NCBI GenBank assembly: GCA_035690495.1
Contig: DASSKK010000111.1
Location: 1 to 64,000, forward strand
DNA: 64,000 nt
Reading direction: 5' to 3'
Source: DASSKK01 sp035690495
Lineage (GTDB): Bacteria; Actinomycetota; Actinomycetes; Propionibacteriales; Nocardioidaceae
Part shown: positions 9,065-16,834 of the stretch, piece after piece
Layout of the letters: each line of letters begins with the position of its first letter
Numbering within the stretch: the stretch's first letter is position 1
Program-made: the position numbers and the translations under genes
The notes under the pieces: model-generated
The model's input: the letters and a program-made list of their open reading frames with translations, nothing else
The model's database searches: none
What the model was told of the DNA's origin: nothing

Positions 9065-10014
9065 GCGCTGCCTCCGGCGACCCGGATCCGCGGGTTGAGC
9101 AGGGAGTAGGCGATGTCGACGAGCAGGTTCGCGACGATGTAGGCGGTCGCCGTGAGCAGCACGACCGCCTGCAGGGTGGGGTAGTCGCGGCTGAAGACCG
9201 AGTCGATGGTGAGCTTACCGATGCCGGGGATGATGAAGATCTGCTCGGTGATGACGGCCCCTGAGATGAGCGCGCCGAGCTGGAGGCCGACGACGGTGAC
9301 GACGGTGACCAGGCTGTTGCGGAGCGCGTGGATGCCGACGACCACGAACCCGCTCATCCCCTTCGCCCGGGCCGTGCGCACGTAGTCGGCGCCGAGCGAC
9401 TCGAGCATCGCCGAGCGCATCTGCCGCATCACCACCGCGGCCAGACCGATCCCGAGCACGAACGCGGGCATGATCATGTGCGCCAGGTTGGCCCCAGGGT
9501 CGGTGAGCGGGACGAACCCGGAGGCGGGAAGCCATCCGAGGTTGACCGCGAAGCCGAGGATGAACAGGATCCCCAGCCAGAAGTGCGGCACGGACAGCCC
9601 GCCCAGCGCCGCCGTGCTCGCCACGTAGTCGGCCGCCGACCCGCGCTTGACCGCGGCGAGGATGCCGATGGGCACACCGATCACCACCGCGAGCAGCAGG
9701 GCGAGCACGGTCAGCTCGAGCGTGATCGGCAGCCGCTCGGCGAGCGTCTGTGACACCGACAGGCCGGTGTTCGGTGAGGTGCCCAGGTCGCCGCGGAACG
9801 CGTGGCTCAGCCAGAGCCCGTACTGCACCGGCACCGGCTTGTCCAGGCCGTACTCCGTACGGATGGCCTGCAGCACCTGCGGGTTCGACGTCTCCGCCGA
9901 CAGCGCGACCGCGGGGTCACCGGGAAGACCACGCACCCCCGCGAAGACGACGATCGTCGCGATGAACAAGGTGACCAGTGAGGCGCCTGCCCGGCGCAGG
10001 AGGTACCACCCCAC
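9061..10014 (-). CDS. Peptide ABC transporter permease (OppB/DppB type)
   Basis: A 317-residue permease beginning WYLLRRAGASLVTLF after a GTG start at 10014. Six membrane segments are apparent, and the family loop ADYVRTARAKGMSGF precedes HALRNSLVTVVT. The C-terminal region VFSRDYPTLQAVVLL is typical of DppB. The start lies 5 bp after the stop of the binding-protein gene; a longer open frame upstream of it is out-of-frame shadow of that gene. Confidence 0.95.
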   Translation of the reverse strand: MGWYLLRRAGASLVTLFIATIVVFAGVRGLPGDPAVALSAETSNPQVLQAIRTEYGLDKPVPVQYGLWLSHAFRGDLGTSPNTGLSVSQTLAERLPITLELTVLALLLAVVIGVPIGILAAVKRGSAADYVASTAALGGLSVPHFWLGILFILGFAVNLGWLPASGFVPLTDPGANLAHMIMPAFVLGIGLAAVVMRQMRSAMLESLGADYVRTARAKGMSGFVVVGIHALRNSLVTVVTVVGLQLGALISGAVITEQIFIIPGIGKLTIDSVFSRDYPTLQAVVLLTATAYIVANLLVDIAYSLLNPRIRVAGGSA

Positions 10015-10019
10015 CGGCC

Positions 10020-11633
10020 TCAGCTGCCGCTCAGCTGCGCGGTCTTCAGCCGGATCAGACCGTCGCCGTAGTACTCGATGCCGCTGACGTTGCTGCCGTA
10101 GCCCAAGACGACCTTCGGGTGGTAGAGGTAGATGATGTTGTCGTGCTGCAGGAACGCCTCGCACAGCTTCTGGAAGATCTGCTTGCGCTGCGCCTGGTCC
10201 GTCGTCGACCGCTCCTGGGCGAGCAGCTGCTGCACGTCGGAGTAGTTCGCGCCGCTGTAGTTCAAGGCGCTGGTCGGGTCCCAGAACGGTGAGATGTTCT
10301 GGTCCGGGTCGAGCCGCCCCGACCAGCCGATCTGGAACGTCTCGAAGTTGCCCTGCTGGCTCTGGCTCAGCGCGGTGGTGAACTCCGTCGGCTTCACGCT
10401 CACGTCGAAGCCGGCCTTCTTGGCCATCGACTGGACCACCGTGCCGAGCTTGGTCGCCTCGGAGTTCGCCGCCTGGACGATCAGGTTGACCTTGATCGGC
10501 GTCTGCACACCGCTCTGGGCGACGAGCTTCTTGGCCTGGGCGATGTCCTGCTTCGGGCAGGTGATGTCCGGCGCGAACGGGCTGTTCGGCGAGATCGGGG
10601 TGCAGCCGGGGACGTACTGGCCCTGGAAGACCGCCTTGTTGATGGTGTCCCGGTTCAAAGTGAGAGCGAAGGCCTTGCGCAGCTCCGGGTGCTGGGCGAG
10701 CGGGTTGTCCACTGTGTGGTTCCCGGACTTGCCGGCGCCGTTGCTGTTGGAGACGTTGATCGTGATGCCCTGGTAGCCCAGCGAGGTCACCGGATCCAGC
10801 TTGACGCTGCTGGAGTTCTGCAACGTCGCGACGTCCGGCGGCGCGATGCGGTCGGCGACGTCGATGTCCCCGGACCGGAGGTTGGCCGCGCGCACGTTGG
10901 GCTGGGTGACCACGACGAAGTTGACGCCGTCGAGGTGCACCTTGGACTTGTCGTAGTAGTACTTCGACTTGGTCAGCTCGATCCGGTCCGAGGACGGCCG
11001 GTCCTTGAACGAGAACGGGCCGACGCAGACCGGGTGGTTGGAGAACTTGTCACCGAGCTTGTCCAGCGCCTTGGGCGACAGGATCATCCCCGACCGGTCG
11101 GCCAGGATCGCGGTCAGCGGCGCGTAGGGCTGCTTCAGGTTCAGCTGCACGGTGGTCGGGTCGACGGCCTCGACCGACTTGACCTCCGCGAGCTCGGCGG
11201 CACGAGCCGACTTGGGATCGGTCATGTAGTGCTTCAGCGTCTTCGTGACGGCCTTGGCGTCGAACGTCGTGCCGTCGTTGAACTTCACGTTCTTGCGCAG
11301 CGAGATCGTGTACGTCTTGCCGTCGTTGGAGATCTTCGGCATCCCCGCCGCCAACTGGGGGACGATCTGCAACCCCTGGCCGACGTCGTAGAGCTTCTCG
11401 CACATGTTGGCGAACACGATGCGGCCGACGTAGGTCTGCGCGACCGTCGGGTCGAGCGCGTCCGGCGCCTCGGCAAGGCCGACGGTGAGCGTGCCGCCAT
11501 TTCCGCCGCTGCCGCCACCCCCGCTCCCATTGGAGCTGTTGTTGTTGCTGCTGGTGGCCGGCTGAGTGCACGCGGTGAGAGTGAGACCGAGAACGGTCAG
11601 CACAGCGAGAGGCAAGGCCCGAGAGCGGAACAT
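10020..11633 (-). CDS. Extracellular solute-binding lipoprotein, peptide/nickel type (SBP family 5)
   Basis: A 537-residue lipoprotein. The signal peptide (MFRSRALPLAVLTVLGLTLT) ends in a lipobox with the lipidated cysteine at residue 22 (TLTACTQ). A Ser/Asn/Gly-rich linker at about 28-46 tethers the domain to the membrane. The mature part has family 5 landmarks such as VRAANLRSGDIDVADR and HPELRKAFALTLNRDTINKAVF. The ATG at 11633 has GGAGG four bases upstream; the longer open frame beyond it runs through the repeat array and is not coding. It is the first gene of the operon running to 2069 and should set its ligand range. Peptides or gamma-glutamyl peptides are plausible given the downstream gamma-glutamyltransferase. 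Confidence 0.95.
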   Translation of the reverse strand: MFRSRALPLAVLTVLGLTLTACTQPATSSNNNSSNGSGGGGSGGNGGTLTVGLAEAPDALDPTVAQTYVGRIVFANMCEKLYDVGQGLQIVPQLAAGMPKISNDGKTYTISLRKNVKFNDGTTFDAKAVTKTLKHYMTDPKSARAAELAEVKSVEAVDPTTVQLNLKQPYAPLTAILADRSGMILSPKALDKLGDKFSNHPVCVGPFSFKDRPSSDRIELTKSKYYYDKSKVHLDGVNFVVVTQPNVRAANLRSGDIDVADRIAPPDVATLQNSSSVKLDPVTSLGYQGITINVSNSNGAGKSGNHTVDNPLAQHPELRKAFALTLNRDTINKAVFQGQYVPGCTPISPNSPFAPDITCPKQDIAQAKKLVAQSGVQTPIKVNLIVQAANSEATKLGTVVQSMAKKAGFDVSVKPTEFTTALSQSQQGNFETFQIGWSGRLDPDQNISPFWDPTSALNYSGANYSDVQQLLAQERSTTDQAQRKQIFQKLCEAFLQHDNIIYLYHPKVVLGYGSNVSGIEYYGDGLIRLKTAQLSGS

Positions 11634-11660
11634 GAGTCCTCCATTGTCGTGGACCCGAAA

Positions 11661-11672
11661 ACAGTAAACTGT
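11661..11672. promoter_or_regulatory. Inverted repeat in the promoter region of the peptide-importer operon
   Basis: ACAGT-AA-ACTGT is a perfect inverted repeat lying 28 bp upstream of the binding-protein ATG, in an AT-rich pocket. It is followed by TAAAC repeated at 8-bp spacing. Its size and position suit an operator for the operon's own GntR/FCD regulator, but this is inference. Confidence 0.35.
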
Positions 11673-11690
11673 AAACACTTTGCGCGTCAA

Positions 11691-11953
11691 CGGTGGTTGA
11701 GGTGCCCGACGTTGGTTGAGGTGCAGACGGTGGTTGAGGTGCGAGGCGCTAGCCGAGCCTCGAAACCACCGCCACCCGGTGGTTGAGGTGCGGACGGTGG
11801 TTGAGGTGCGAGGCGCTAGCCGAGCCTCGAAACCACCGCCACCCACGGTGGTTGAGGTGCGGACGGTGGTTGAGGTGCGAGGCGCTAGCCGAGCCTCGAA
11901 ACCACCGCCACCCACGGTGGTTGAGGTGCGAAGCGAAGCGAGCCTCGAAACCA
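11691..11953. repeat. Tandem array of about 67-69 bp units containing imperfect palindromes
   Basis: Units begin GGTGGTTGAGGTGC and end AGCCTCGAAACCACC. Full units starting at 11778 and 11847 are 69 bp apart and nearly identical. A first unit begins about 11711 and a shortened variant about 11916. The ends are imperfectly self-complementary (GGTGGTT versus AACCACC), so each unit can fold into a hairpin. A single copy of the same element occurs at 18274-18315, so it is a dispersed family (REP-like) that has amplified here. There is no sign of CRISPR-like unique spacers. The array fills the gap between the peptide operon promoter and the RelE-like gene. Confidence 0.85.
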
Positions 11954-11978
11954 TCCGGCCGATCCAGTTCCCCAGCAG

Positions 11979-12251
11979 TCAGGTTCGGGAGCCATCCGAG
12001 CGGTGCCGAATCGCGGTGACCTCGACGACGCGGTGATCGTCGTCGAGGAAATAGAGGACTCGGTACGTGCCGCGCCGCGCCGTCCACGCCGGTGCCAGCG
12101 GCGGCTCGAGGGGTCTGCCGACGCGGTGGGGGTTGTCCAGCAGCGGACCGGTGATGAATCCGTAACCCGCGGTGGCCACCGTCTCCGGGAGTACCTCGGC
12201 GAGCGCTCTTGCCGCCCGCCCCGCGATGCGCAGCCGGTAACGCTCACTCAC
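11979..12251 (-). CDS. RelE/ParE-superfamily toxin
   Basis: A 90-residue basic protein with the RelE/ParE fold pattern: RYRLRIAGRAARALAEVLPE at the N-terminus, a central R-rich segment with GRPLEPPLA, then RGTYRVLYFLDDDHRVVEVTAIRHR near the end. Family members cleave mRNA on the ribosome (RelE) or poison gyrase (ParE); which applies cannot be told here. The GTG start overlaps by 4 bp (GTGA) the stop of the antitoxin remnant. No intact antitoxin is visible, which is unusual next to an intact toxin frame. Confidence 0.8.
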   Translation of the reverse strand: MSERYRLRIAGRAARALAEVLPETVATAGYGFITGPLLDNPHRVGRPLEPPLAPAWTARRGTYRVLYFLDDDHRVVEVTAIRHRSDGSRT

Positions 12252-12443
12252 TCTGAGAGGCGCCCCGCCTCGCGCATGGGGTGGGCGAGCTGGTCGGCGT
12301 CGAGGTAGTCGCCGGTGTCGATCGCCGTACGGTCCTCGCGGTGAGCAGCGTGCAGTTCGGTGTCGGAGAGGACGGCAATGGTGTCTTGCAGCGTGTCGTA
12401 GTCGTCTGCGGCGGTGTGCGCGAGCGTCCGCGACCGGTAGCAC
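12248..12443 (-). pseudogene. Phd/YefM-like antitoxin with an internal out-of-frame deletion
   Basis: Reading the minus strand, a GTG at 12443 with GGAGGG upstream begins VLPVADARAH, a typical Phd/YefM antitoxin start. About ten codons later the frame is lost. In another frame it resumes as HTAADDYDTLQDTIAVLSD and runs to GRLSE and a TGA overlapping the toxin's GTG. The pattern fits loss of roughly 30 codons (most of the DNA-binding part) plus a frameshift. The tail that binds toxin survives but has no start codon of its own after the upstream in-frame TAG. I infer the antitoxin is inactive unless the tail is translated by another route. Confidence 0.7.
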
Positions 12444-12495
12444 TGACCTGTAGCCCTCCGCTTGGAAGCTACCTACCACGCTCCGAACGAATTTC

Positions 12496-12834
12496 CTAGT
12501 CCACCAGCAGATCTCGGATACGCTGCGTCTCCAGCGGCAGTCGGCGTTCCAGGGAGTTCCAGACGATCTGGTAGTCCACCTGCTCGTACGCGTGCGCCAC
12601 GATGTTGCGCATGCCCTTCATGCTCCGCCAGGGCACCTCGGGATGTGCGGCGACGAACTCATCGGGCAGACGGGCAACGGCCTCGCCTATCTTGTGCAGG
12701 ACGGCCTCGGCTGCCAGACGGAGCGTCTCGTCGGCGTCGTAGGCGGCCCTTCCGCGGGCCACCAGCCGGGCTGCCATGTCCGCGAAGGCGAGCAGGTCCC
12801 GCAAGACCAGGACCGGTAGGTCGTCGTCGCTCAC
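12496..12834 (-). CDS. hepT: HepT-like HEPN-domain toxin (type VII toxin-antitoxin)
   Basis: A 112-residue all-helical HEPN protein with the diagnostic Rx4HxY motif, RNIVAHAY at residues 76-83, which forms the ribonuclease site in HepT dimers. The GTG start overlaps the stop of the upstream nucleotidyltransferase gene (GTGA), the expected antitoxin-first order. In studied pairs the MntA partner neutralises HepT by attaching AMP residues to it, near the motif tyrosine. Confidence 0.88.
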   Translation of the reverse strand: MSDDDLPVLVLRDLLAFADMAARLVARGRAAYDADETLRLAAEAVLHKIGEAVARLPDEFVAAHPEVPWRSMKGMRNIVAHAYEQVDYQIVWNSLERRLPLETQRIRDLLVD

Positions 12835-13286
12835 AGGGCAATTGCCTCGTCGCGGATGGGGTTGGGTCCGGGGCGCAAGCCGTTCTCGGAGACCACGTCG
12901 ACATGCAGGCCGGTCAGGTCCTCCAGCACAGCCGCCAGGTCGGCCACGTCGAACAGGTCTGCGTCCGGGGCGAAGCGCACCAGCAGATCCAGGTCGCTGC
13001 CCGACGCGTCCTGCCCGCGGGCGACCGAACCGAAGACCCGCACGTCGGTGGCCTTGTGCTGCGCGGCGACCTCCAAGACCCTCTCTCGCAGGCTCGAGAG
13101 CACGGCCGCAGGCCGTGGCTTCGCCGCCGCACGGAGCCGCGCGAGAGTCGATGCAGTCGGGCTGCGGCGACCGGTCTCGTAGGCAGCGATATTGGGCTGC
13201 GCAACCCCAGAACGGCGCGCCAGTTCCGCCTGCGTCAGGCCCGCCTCCGCACGCAGGTGCCGCACGAGATTCCCATCCGCTGACAT
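12831..13286 (-). CDS. mntA: MntA-type nucleotidyltransferase antitoxin with N-terminal XRE helix-turn-helix
   Basis: A 151-residue two-domain protein. Residues ~8-55 are an XRE-type HTH (TQAELARRSGVAQPNIAAYE). Residues ~65-151 are a minimal nucleotidyltransferase with GSx10DxD (GS at 86-87, DLD at 98-100). It is the probable AMP-adding antitoxin for the adjacent HepT; the fused HTH suggests it also represses its own operon. I use the ATG at 13286. A TTG three codons upstream is possible, and TATATT lies only about 10 bp before the ATG, so the transcript may be leaderless. Confidence 0.85.
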   Translation of the reverse strand: MSADGNLVRHLRAEAGLTQAELARRSGVAQPNIAAYETGRRSPTASTLARLRAAAKPRPAAVLSSLRERVLEVAAQHKATDVRVFGSVARGQDASGSDLDLLVRFAPDADLFDVADLAAVLEDLTGLHVDVVSENGLRPGPNPIRDEAIAL

Positions 13287-13310
13287 ATCGTTCAATATAC
13301 CGTGTCCCGG
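13287..13310. promoter_or_regulatory. AT-rich promoter/operator region of the mntA-hepT pair
   Basis: This short stretch is strikingly AT-rich for the window. On the minus strand it contains GGTATATTGAACGAT directly ahead of the mntA ATG. TATATT is a good -10 candidate, and the surrounding bases are the natural place for autoregulation by the HTH domain of MntA. Confidence 0.35.
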
Positions 13311-13353
13311 GACGTCTCCGCGGCGACATGACCATCCGGGGGCTGCCGCGAAC

Positions 13354-13728
13354 TCAGCCGCCTTGGGTCGGCGAGCCGGTCGGCCCTGGCGGGAACAGCT
13401 CCTCGATGATGTACCTCGCCTTCGGCATGAGCCGAGTCGTACCGATCACCTCCTCGGCGATCCTCAGCACCTCCTCGGCCGTCGAGGCCCCCGCCTCACG
13501 GGCAAGGAACCGGATGTCGTCCGAGTCGCGGTCGATCCTGGCGGCCTGGACCTTGAGGGCGAGCAGATACCGGGGCGAGGAGACTGATACCCGCAGCCCC
13601 GGGACGTTGAGCACTTCCCGGGCGTCGGGGTCGGCGCCCGGCAACAAGCCCTTTACGGCATCGTTGAGCCAGTCAGGTGGCAGTCCTTCTGCCTCGGCAA
13701 GCTCTCGGGCGACTCCGTAGATGACCAT
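13354..13728 (-). pseudogene. 5'-truncated DUF6036-like nucleotidyltransferase remnant
   Basis: The 124-residue frame matches, from memory, the C-terminal two thirds of DUF6036 nucleotidyltransferase-like proteins: VARELAEAEGLPPDWLNDAVKG, then SPRYLLALKVQAARIDRDSDDIRFLAREAG. Upstream in the same frame, DDVGGVFESK extends the family likeness (normally DVDxVFE). A TGA at about 13774-13776 then cuts it off, and the glycine-rich N-terminal catalytic part is absent. Translation from the internal ATG is possible, but catalysis is unlikely. The small gene at 13796-14113 resembles the usual partner of this family. Confidence 0.55.
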
Positions 13729-13795
13729 CTTGGATTCGAAGACGCCGCCGACGTCATCCGGCGGGTGTTCTCGTCATGGCCGAGGGTGCCGGCGC

Positions 13796-14113
13796 TCACA
13801 CCGACGCCAGCGAGTCTTCCTCGACCACGAGGCCGCGGAGCAGGAAAGGCTGCGGACTGTGCGCGAGCGAGTATCCGAAGAAGACGTCCTCACCGGGGTG
13901 CCAGAAGCGGGACACCTCGCGCCCGTTTGCCCATGAGGGCACCGGCGCGCCGGTCGTCTGCGCCCGATAGGCGGCTGCGGCCGCAACTAGCGCGACGATG
14001 AGCTCGGAACCCGTGCATGTGGGGGCTTCTTCCAGGTCGTGACCGTGCACCAGCCAATGCGCCACGACGCGCACGTAGTTCTGCGGCGCCTCCTCCAGCA
14101 AGGCGTCTGCCAA
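13796..14113 (-). CDS. Small protein resembling the C-terminal domain of DUF6036-partner HTH proteins
   Basis: A 105-residue open frame with aromatic landmarks VSRFWHPGEDVFFGYSLAHSPQPFLLRGLVVEED. It resembles the C-terminal part (RFW...ALVxSPxxxxRRGI) of helix-turn-helix proteins that often precede DUF6036 genes. The HTH itself is not present, so this may be a truncated antitoxin. The start is uncertain: TTG at 14113 is the first plausible start after an in-frame TAG. Low-confidence functional assignment. Confidence 0.45.
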   Translation of the reverse strand: MADALLEEAPQNYVRVVAHWLVHGHDLEEAPTCTGSELIVALVAAAAAYRAQTTGAPVPSWANGREVSRFWHPGEDVFFGYSLAHSPQPFLLRGLVVEEDSLASV

Positions 14114-14199
14114 GGCCGCGGGCAGTACATGCTGAAGACGCTACCGGATCCACCACGCCTGGAACCGGGATCTGATCGACACCGGCTTCCCAGGGCGCC

Positions 14200-15732
14200 T
14201 CATCCGCTCCGCAGCGCGAGGCGCGCGAACCGCACCGCGGCGGGCGTCGGCGAGCCTCGCAGCAGCCCCGCGGCAGGCTCGAACACCTCCATCTGGTCCA
14301 GTACGTCGAGCGTGGCGCCAGCCTCCTGGCGGGCCGCACCCGAAGGGACCGCATCACCCTGCCCGACCCGCCAGCCGAGGTCTGTCAGCGCCGAGCCGAT
14401 CAGCGCGTACGCGTCCGAATCCCGGCCGTGCACGTCGCGCTCGGCTGCCACCAGCGCCAGCAGCACCGCGCCGGCAGGCGGCTCGCTGGTTCCCGGCTTG
14501 CCCAGGGGAAGCCGGGTGGCGATGTGCCGACACAGCTCGAGCGGGTCGCCTGCCATCGCACGGACCGCCTTGACGGGCCGCAGCTCGCCGCGCTGCTTGC
14601 GCACCAGTCCGAGCCGCTGCGCGGTCTCCCGCAGCGACAGCACCGGCCAGGTGAGCTCCTCGCGGTTTCCCTTGCCGATCCAGGTCCGGTCCAGGCCGAG
14701 CTCGTCCATCGCGGCCCGCACGTCGGCCGGGCGCAGGTGCCCGGCCTTGGTCAGCTCAAGCCCGTCGCCCACGCGCGCGAGCAGCCACACGTAGCGACGT
14801 ACCAGCCGCTCGGCGTCCTGCTCCGACAGCTCGGCCGGCTCATCGAGATGCGCGTCGACGGCCACCGCCTTCAGCGCGTCCGCGGACGGGCCGCCCTTGA
14901 CCGAGGTGAGCAGCTCCCCGAGCACCGGGGAGTGGTACGCCGCGCGCGGCGCCGACGCGAACTCGCCGGCCAGCTCTGCGTCGACCTCCTCGGCGTCGAA
15001 GTGTGCCGGGTCCCACGGCTCCCCGCCGGCGTAGGACCCCAGCCACTCGGCCAGCTCCTCCCGCTCGGGGTCGGACGTGTCCTCGACGGCGGCGAGCTTG
15101 TCCAGGTAGCCGTACACGCCACCGGAGTCCTCCGGCGGACCGGCCCGGCGACCGCCGACGCATCGGACCGGCGCAGCGTCCGCCGTCCGCTCGGTGACGC
15201 TCTCCAGCCGGATGCGCAGATCCCAGTCGTCGCCGTAGTCGTAGACGTAGCTCAGCCGATCGCCGGCCTCGGTGAGCACCTCGTCCAGCCGTACGTCGCC
15301 TTCCGGCAGCCCGTCCACGTCACCCTCGAACTCCGGATTGTCGAGGTCCTGCGAGCACAGGAAGAGCTGAGAGTCGCGGTCCCACACCGACCCGCCGAGC
15401 GCGAAGCGGTGCAGGTGGTAGTCGTACCAGCCGAACGCGATCTGGATCGCGGTGTGCAACTCGGCCAGGCTCAGGTGCGAGTCGGCCTCCAGCCGACGCC
15501 AGATCGGCGGCTTCGCGCCCGCCAGGTCCAGCCGCAGCCGGTAGGTGCGCACCTCCTCGCGCCGCGGCCGACGCAGATCCGGCCGCGGCGGCAGCGCGAA
15601 GCCCAGCGTTCTCGCGCCCATGAGCTGGTCTGCCACCGCACGTATCTGCTCTGGTGGCATGTTCTCCACCTGCGCCAGCAACCTCTCGATCAGGTCTGCC
15701 GGTTCGGGAAGCGCCTCGTGTCTGTCGTCCAT
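14200..15732 (-). CDS. Plasmid pRiA4b ORF-3 family protein
   Basis: A 510-residue protein with the pRiA4b ORF-3-like domain at about residues 60-230: YRLRLDLAGAKPPIWRRLE, SLAELHTAIQIAFGWYDYHLHRF and LSYVYDYGDDWDLRIRLE are strong family signatures. The C-terminal half is helical and repetitive, with no catalytic motif that I recognise. The family is widespread near mobile elements but has no established biochemical role. I chose the ATG at 15732; a GTG two codons upstream (15738) is equally possible. It stands alone, with its own orientation-matched gap on both sides. Confidence 0.85.
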   Translation of the reverse strand: MDDRHEALPEPADLIERLLAQVENMPPEQIRAVADQLMGARTLGFALPPRPDLRRPRREEVRTYRLRLDLAGAKPPIWRRLEADSHLSLAELHTAIQIAFGWYDYHLHRFALGGSVWDRDSQLFLCSQDLDNPEFEGDVDGLPEGDVRLDEVLTEAGDRLSYVYDYGDDWDLRIRLESVTERTADAAPVRCVGGRRAGPPEDSGGVYGYLDKLAAVEDTSDPEREELAEWLGSYAGGEPWDPAHFDAEEVDAELAGEFASAPRAAYHSPVLGELLTSVKGGPSADALKAVAVDAHLDEPAELSEQDAERLVRRYVWLLARVGDGLELTKAGHLRPADVRAAMDELGLDRTWIGKGNREELTWPVLSLRETAQRLGLVRKQRGELRPVKAVRAMAGDPLELCRHIATRLPLGKPGTSEPPAGAVLLALVAAERDVHGRDSDAYALIGSALTDLGWRVGQGDAVPSGAARQEAGATLDVLDQMEVFEPAAGLLRGSPTPAAVRFARLALRSG

Positions 15733-15811
15733 CCCCACACCCTACGAGGGCCCCTCCGCGCGAACCGAAAGCTCGCAGCCACTCCCGGATTGGCGGCTTG
15801 GACAGCGCGGG

Positions 15812-16834
15812 CTACTGCCTTGAGGAGGCGTAGGCGTCCCCGATCTCGGTGAGCCGCCTGTGGACACCGCCGTAGATGTCCGGGTTGCCCGGCAGCCACT
15901 TCTTGGCGATCTTCGCCACCACCGTGTAGTTCGGGTTGCACACGTTCGCCATCGGCGACTCCGCGGTCTGCGAGACCAGCTGGTAGGCGTCCAGCTGGTC
16001 CATGCCGCACAGCTCGGCGACCCAGGACACCAGGTCCACGTGCGCGACCCGGTAGGCGTCCTCGAGCGGCTTGGCCGAGCCCAGGCACATCAGGTGGTCC
16101 TGCGACTCGATCCGCGGCCACGGCGTGAGGACGCCCGGGATGACGTCGACGGCCAGCACCGTGTCCATCGCCGACTCCACCGCCGTTCCGCACGCCTCCC
16201 CCTCGCCCTGGCGGCAGTGCCCGTCGCCGAGGGAGAGCAGCGCGCCGTCCACGTTGACCCCGAAGTACGCCGTGACCCCGGCGCGCATCTCCGGTGTGTC
16301 CAGGTTGCCGCCGTGCGCGTCGGGCACGATCGCCGAGCGGACCTCGAACGCCGCCGGGGCCACCCCCACGGTGCCGTGCATCGGGTCCATCGGCAGCACG
16401 ATCGGGTCACCGGACCCGGGCGTGAACGCGACGGTGCCGCCGGCCCGGTCCACGTCGTACATCCAGACCCTCTCCGGCAGCGGCGGCTGCAGCGTTGCGG
16501 TGGCGTGGGTGGAGGTCAGCGCCCCGAACAGCGGCACGGTCGTGGAGGAGGCGTAGCTGCGCGAGGGCTGGATGCTCACGAAGTGGACCGCGAGGGTGTC
16601 GCCGGGCCGGGCGCCCTCGACCGCGAACGGGCCGCTCTGCGGGTTCAGGAACGGGAACTCGCAGACCTGCGAGACCAGGTCACCGGCGCTCTTGACCTTC
16701 CCGGCGTAGCAGTCCTCGGTCCACACCTCCAGCACCGAGCCCGGCCTGATCGTGCGCACCGGCCGCACGCCGCCGAACGTCCAGGCGAGCTCGTCGGGGC
16801 TCGGCGTGTAGGAAAGCACGTCCAGGCCGGTCAT
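15812..16834 (-). CDS. Acetamidase/formamidase family amidohydrolase
   Basis: A 340-residue enzyme of the FmdA/AmdA family, which hydrolyses short amides to acid plus ammonia. Family landmarks are VEGARPGDTLAVHF, FTPGSGDPIVLPMDPMHGTVGVAP, HGGNLDTPEMRAG and GDGHCRQGEGEACGTAVE. Those acidic and histidine residues line the metal/active site in related structures. Its ATG overlaps the stop of the permease gene (ATGA), so the pair forms an uptake-and-hydrolysis unit for an amide or related amine. The true substrate is not evident. Confidence 0.92.
   Translation of the reverse strand: MTGLDVLSYTPSPDELAWTFGGVRPVRTIRPGSVLEVWTEDCYAGKVKSAGDLVSQVCEFPFLNPQSGPFAVEGARPGDTLAVHFVSIQPSRSYASSTTVPLFGALTSTHATATLQPPLPERVWMYDVDRAGGTVAFTPGSGDPIVLPMDPMHGTVGVAPAAFEVRSAIVPDAHGGNLDTPEMRAGVTAYFGVNVDGALLSLGDGHCRQGEGEACGTAVESAMDTVLAVDVIPGVLTPWPRIESQDHLMCLGSAKPLEDAYRVAHVDLVSWVAELCGMDQLDAYQLVSQTAESPMANVCNPNYTVVAKIAKKWLPGNPDIYGGVHRRLTEIGDAYASSRQ

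Noticed and set aside
11691..11953. Possible CRISPR array
   Set aside because: Units are near identical throughout, with no unique spacers, and a copy occurs alone elsewhere.
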